64,000 nt of DNA from Capronia americana (Eukaryota; Ascomycota; Eurotiomycetes; Chaetothyriales; Herpotrichiellaceae), in assembly GCA_016110215.1 (NCBI GenBank), contig JADWQD010000002.1, positions 868,001 through 932,000 on the forward strand, in the 5' to 3' direction. The position numbers were made by a program, and so were the translations under genes. The first letter of the stretch is position 1. Every line of letters begins with the position of its first letter. Of this stretch, positions 62,629-64,000 are shown piece after piece. The notes under the pieces are model-generated. The model saw nothing but the letters and a program-made list of their open reading frames with translations, was not told the origin of the DNA and ran no database searches.

Positions 62629-64000
62629 CGATTATGGATGGAAAATTTTTGAGCTTTGAGCTCTACCCGAAGCCACACACAAAGTGTCCTGACGAGGATG
62701 CTTCATCATCAAAGGCAGGGATGGCGTTCGAGCCCCTCAATTCATTTCTTTCCACGCCGCAAAGAGATATCATATGTGATGATTTACGCTCCGTAGTTCA
62801 TACCTGTCACAGACGGCTTCGCTTTCTGGAGCTTGGAGTGCGCTAAAGGACGTTTTCGAATTGTCTGGGACTGCCATTTCTGGAACTGTGGCGTAGGTGG
62901 CTGTAGCAGAATCACAAATTCAGATTGAGGGGGATTAAGGTCTTGAACACAGAGACACACAGTCATGAACCGCGCGGCATCGCAACGGATTGGCTCAGTT
63001 GTCACACCAGCGGCTCGGGATTTGCATTGTGCATGACCGATCCTTGCGAAATCGGGTTAAGATCGATCAACATCGAACGGGCTGAACCAGTCAGCCGGGC
63101 TGCTGCCAATATTGAAAAGGAAGGGAGACCAGCTCGATTTGTGATAATTACGCGACGCTTGAAAGCAGTTGCAGTTCGCACCATCGTGCCATCCGACAGC
63201 CTTTGTGACGTAACTCGTATGCGCCTTCAGGTGGGTGGGGAGTCTTGAAAGAGCTTGAAGCTCATTGTGGGTAAAGCGGGAGTAGCAGAAACTCAATCCA
63301 CGTCAAGATGTGCGTCTCCAAGCGAGCCAGAACCGAGCGTCGGTGAAGTGGAGGGTTTGAATGGTCAATCGCACCGGCAGTGCTCGCGGGATGGGGCGCA
63401 TCTTCACCCACGATCGCGAGCGAACTTGCACTTAGTGGTCAGCAGATCTTATCCTGCATCTCAAGCCACCGAAGCCACCATCTTAAACGGCGGCCGCCGA
63501 GCAACTAAAATTCCAGAAGCGTCAAAAACAACCCCGCGTTCGATGCAATAACAGTCACTCCATACTCGTACGATTGACTTCGTGCGGTCTGCAGAAGTCA
63601 TCTTGAGGGATGCCCGTGTCTGCCGCAGCTCGTTGGGGAACGGGAAGCGATCGCTTAGTGGCGTCACGAAGTCTTCCTTCCTCATTTGCGCCAGGTCGGC
63701 CTCCTTCCTGTCCGGCTTAGCGAATCTCGAAGCGGACAGTTGTTACACAGAGCTGTGAGAGCCGTAAGAGGGGCGCACAATGCCAGTGCAGCATGATAGG
63801 CACCGTTAGTGGCACTGGTGGCACCGCTAAGTGGTTTCTCTGGGTGGGCTCGTTCGCCTCGCATGAAGCCTGGTCCCTGGACTTGCTGGTTCCCTGCCTG
63901 GTTCAGAGTTTCTCTTATCCCCGTTTGGAACGCTGCACCCGCTCTCGGAACTCTGAAGTGAAAGTGATGTGGACTTCATGTACTCGTTGACAGAATTTCC
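62629..64000. other. Intergenic to window end
   Basis: About 1.4 kb after the ligase gene. No gene is supported; the longest frame is about 107 codons (62925-63248, plus). A neighbouring gene may begin just outside the window. Confidence 0.5.

Overview
This is filamentous ascomycete (Pezizomycotina) nuclear DNA. Genes are single transcription units cut by short introns, mostly 45-120 bp, with GT..AG ends and CTAAC/CTGAC-like branch sites. The families present fit that assignment: Zn2Cys6 regulators with fungal-specific domains, RTA1, vacuolar Ca2+-ATPase, SCO1, multicopper oxidase and DHA1-type MFS carriers. Family resemblance suggests Eurotiomycetes, perhaps Chaetothyriales, but that is only an impression. 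I see no tRNA, rRNA, transposon or CRISPR array. Gene density is uneven: coding blocks alternate with intergenic stretches of 1-5 kb.

Layout. 0.9-6.0 kb: a four-exon fusion of a fumarylacetoacetate-hydrolase (FAH) domain to an alpha/beta hydrolase, followed by a Zn2Cys6 regulator. 6.3-9.5 kb: mitochondrial copper chaperone SCO1 and molybdopterin synthase large subunit. 9.5-14.6 kb: no convincing gene. 14.6-17.0 kb: an MFS carrier with Gly-Gly-Pro tracts on both sides of its membrane domain and a GC-AG intron. 18.9-22.8 kb (minus): PMC1-type Ca2+-ATPase. 24.3-26.0 kb (minus): putative regulator with a bZIP-like basic region. 29.7-31.2 kb: Gfo/Idh/MocA oxidoreductase with very GC-rich codons. 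36.3-38.3 kb: secreted multicopper oxidase. 55.2-64 kb: a HerA/FtsK-like P-loop ATPase, a small CsbD-like protein, an RTA1 membrane protein and phosphopantothenate-cysteine ligase.

The most interesting block is 41.6-53.8 kb. Six genes sit together: a glutathione-transferase-like protein, a small cupin, an ATZ/TRZ-type amidohydrolase, an eight-exon Zn2Cys6 regulator, a fumarylacetoacetase with all its catalytic residues, and an MFS transporter. Two pairs are divergent (GST/cupin and fumarylacetoacetase/MFS). All four promoter regions of the block contain the octamer CGGAAAAC in one orientation or the other, often beside further CGG triplets. Elsewhere in the window I found it only three times, always inside genes. 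I read the block as an inducible catabolic or detoxification cluster, under its own regulator, for an unidentified amide- or amine-bearing compound whose breakdown ends in cleavage of a beta-diketo acid. The window therefore holds two FAH-family enzymes, each near a Zn2Cys6 regulator.

All exon boundaries were worked out by hand from reading frame, splice signals and family conservation. Where a choice is uncertain the entry says so.
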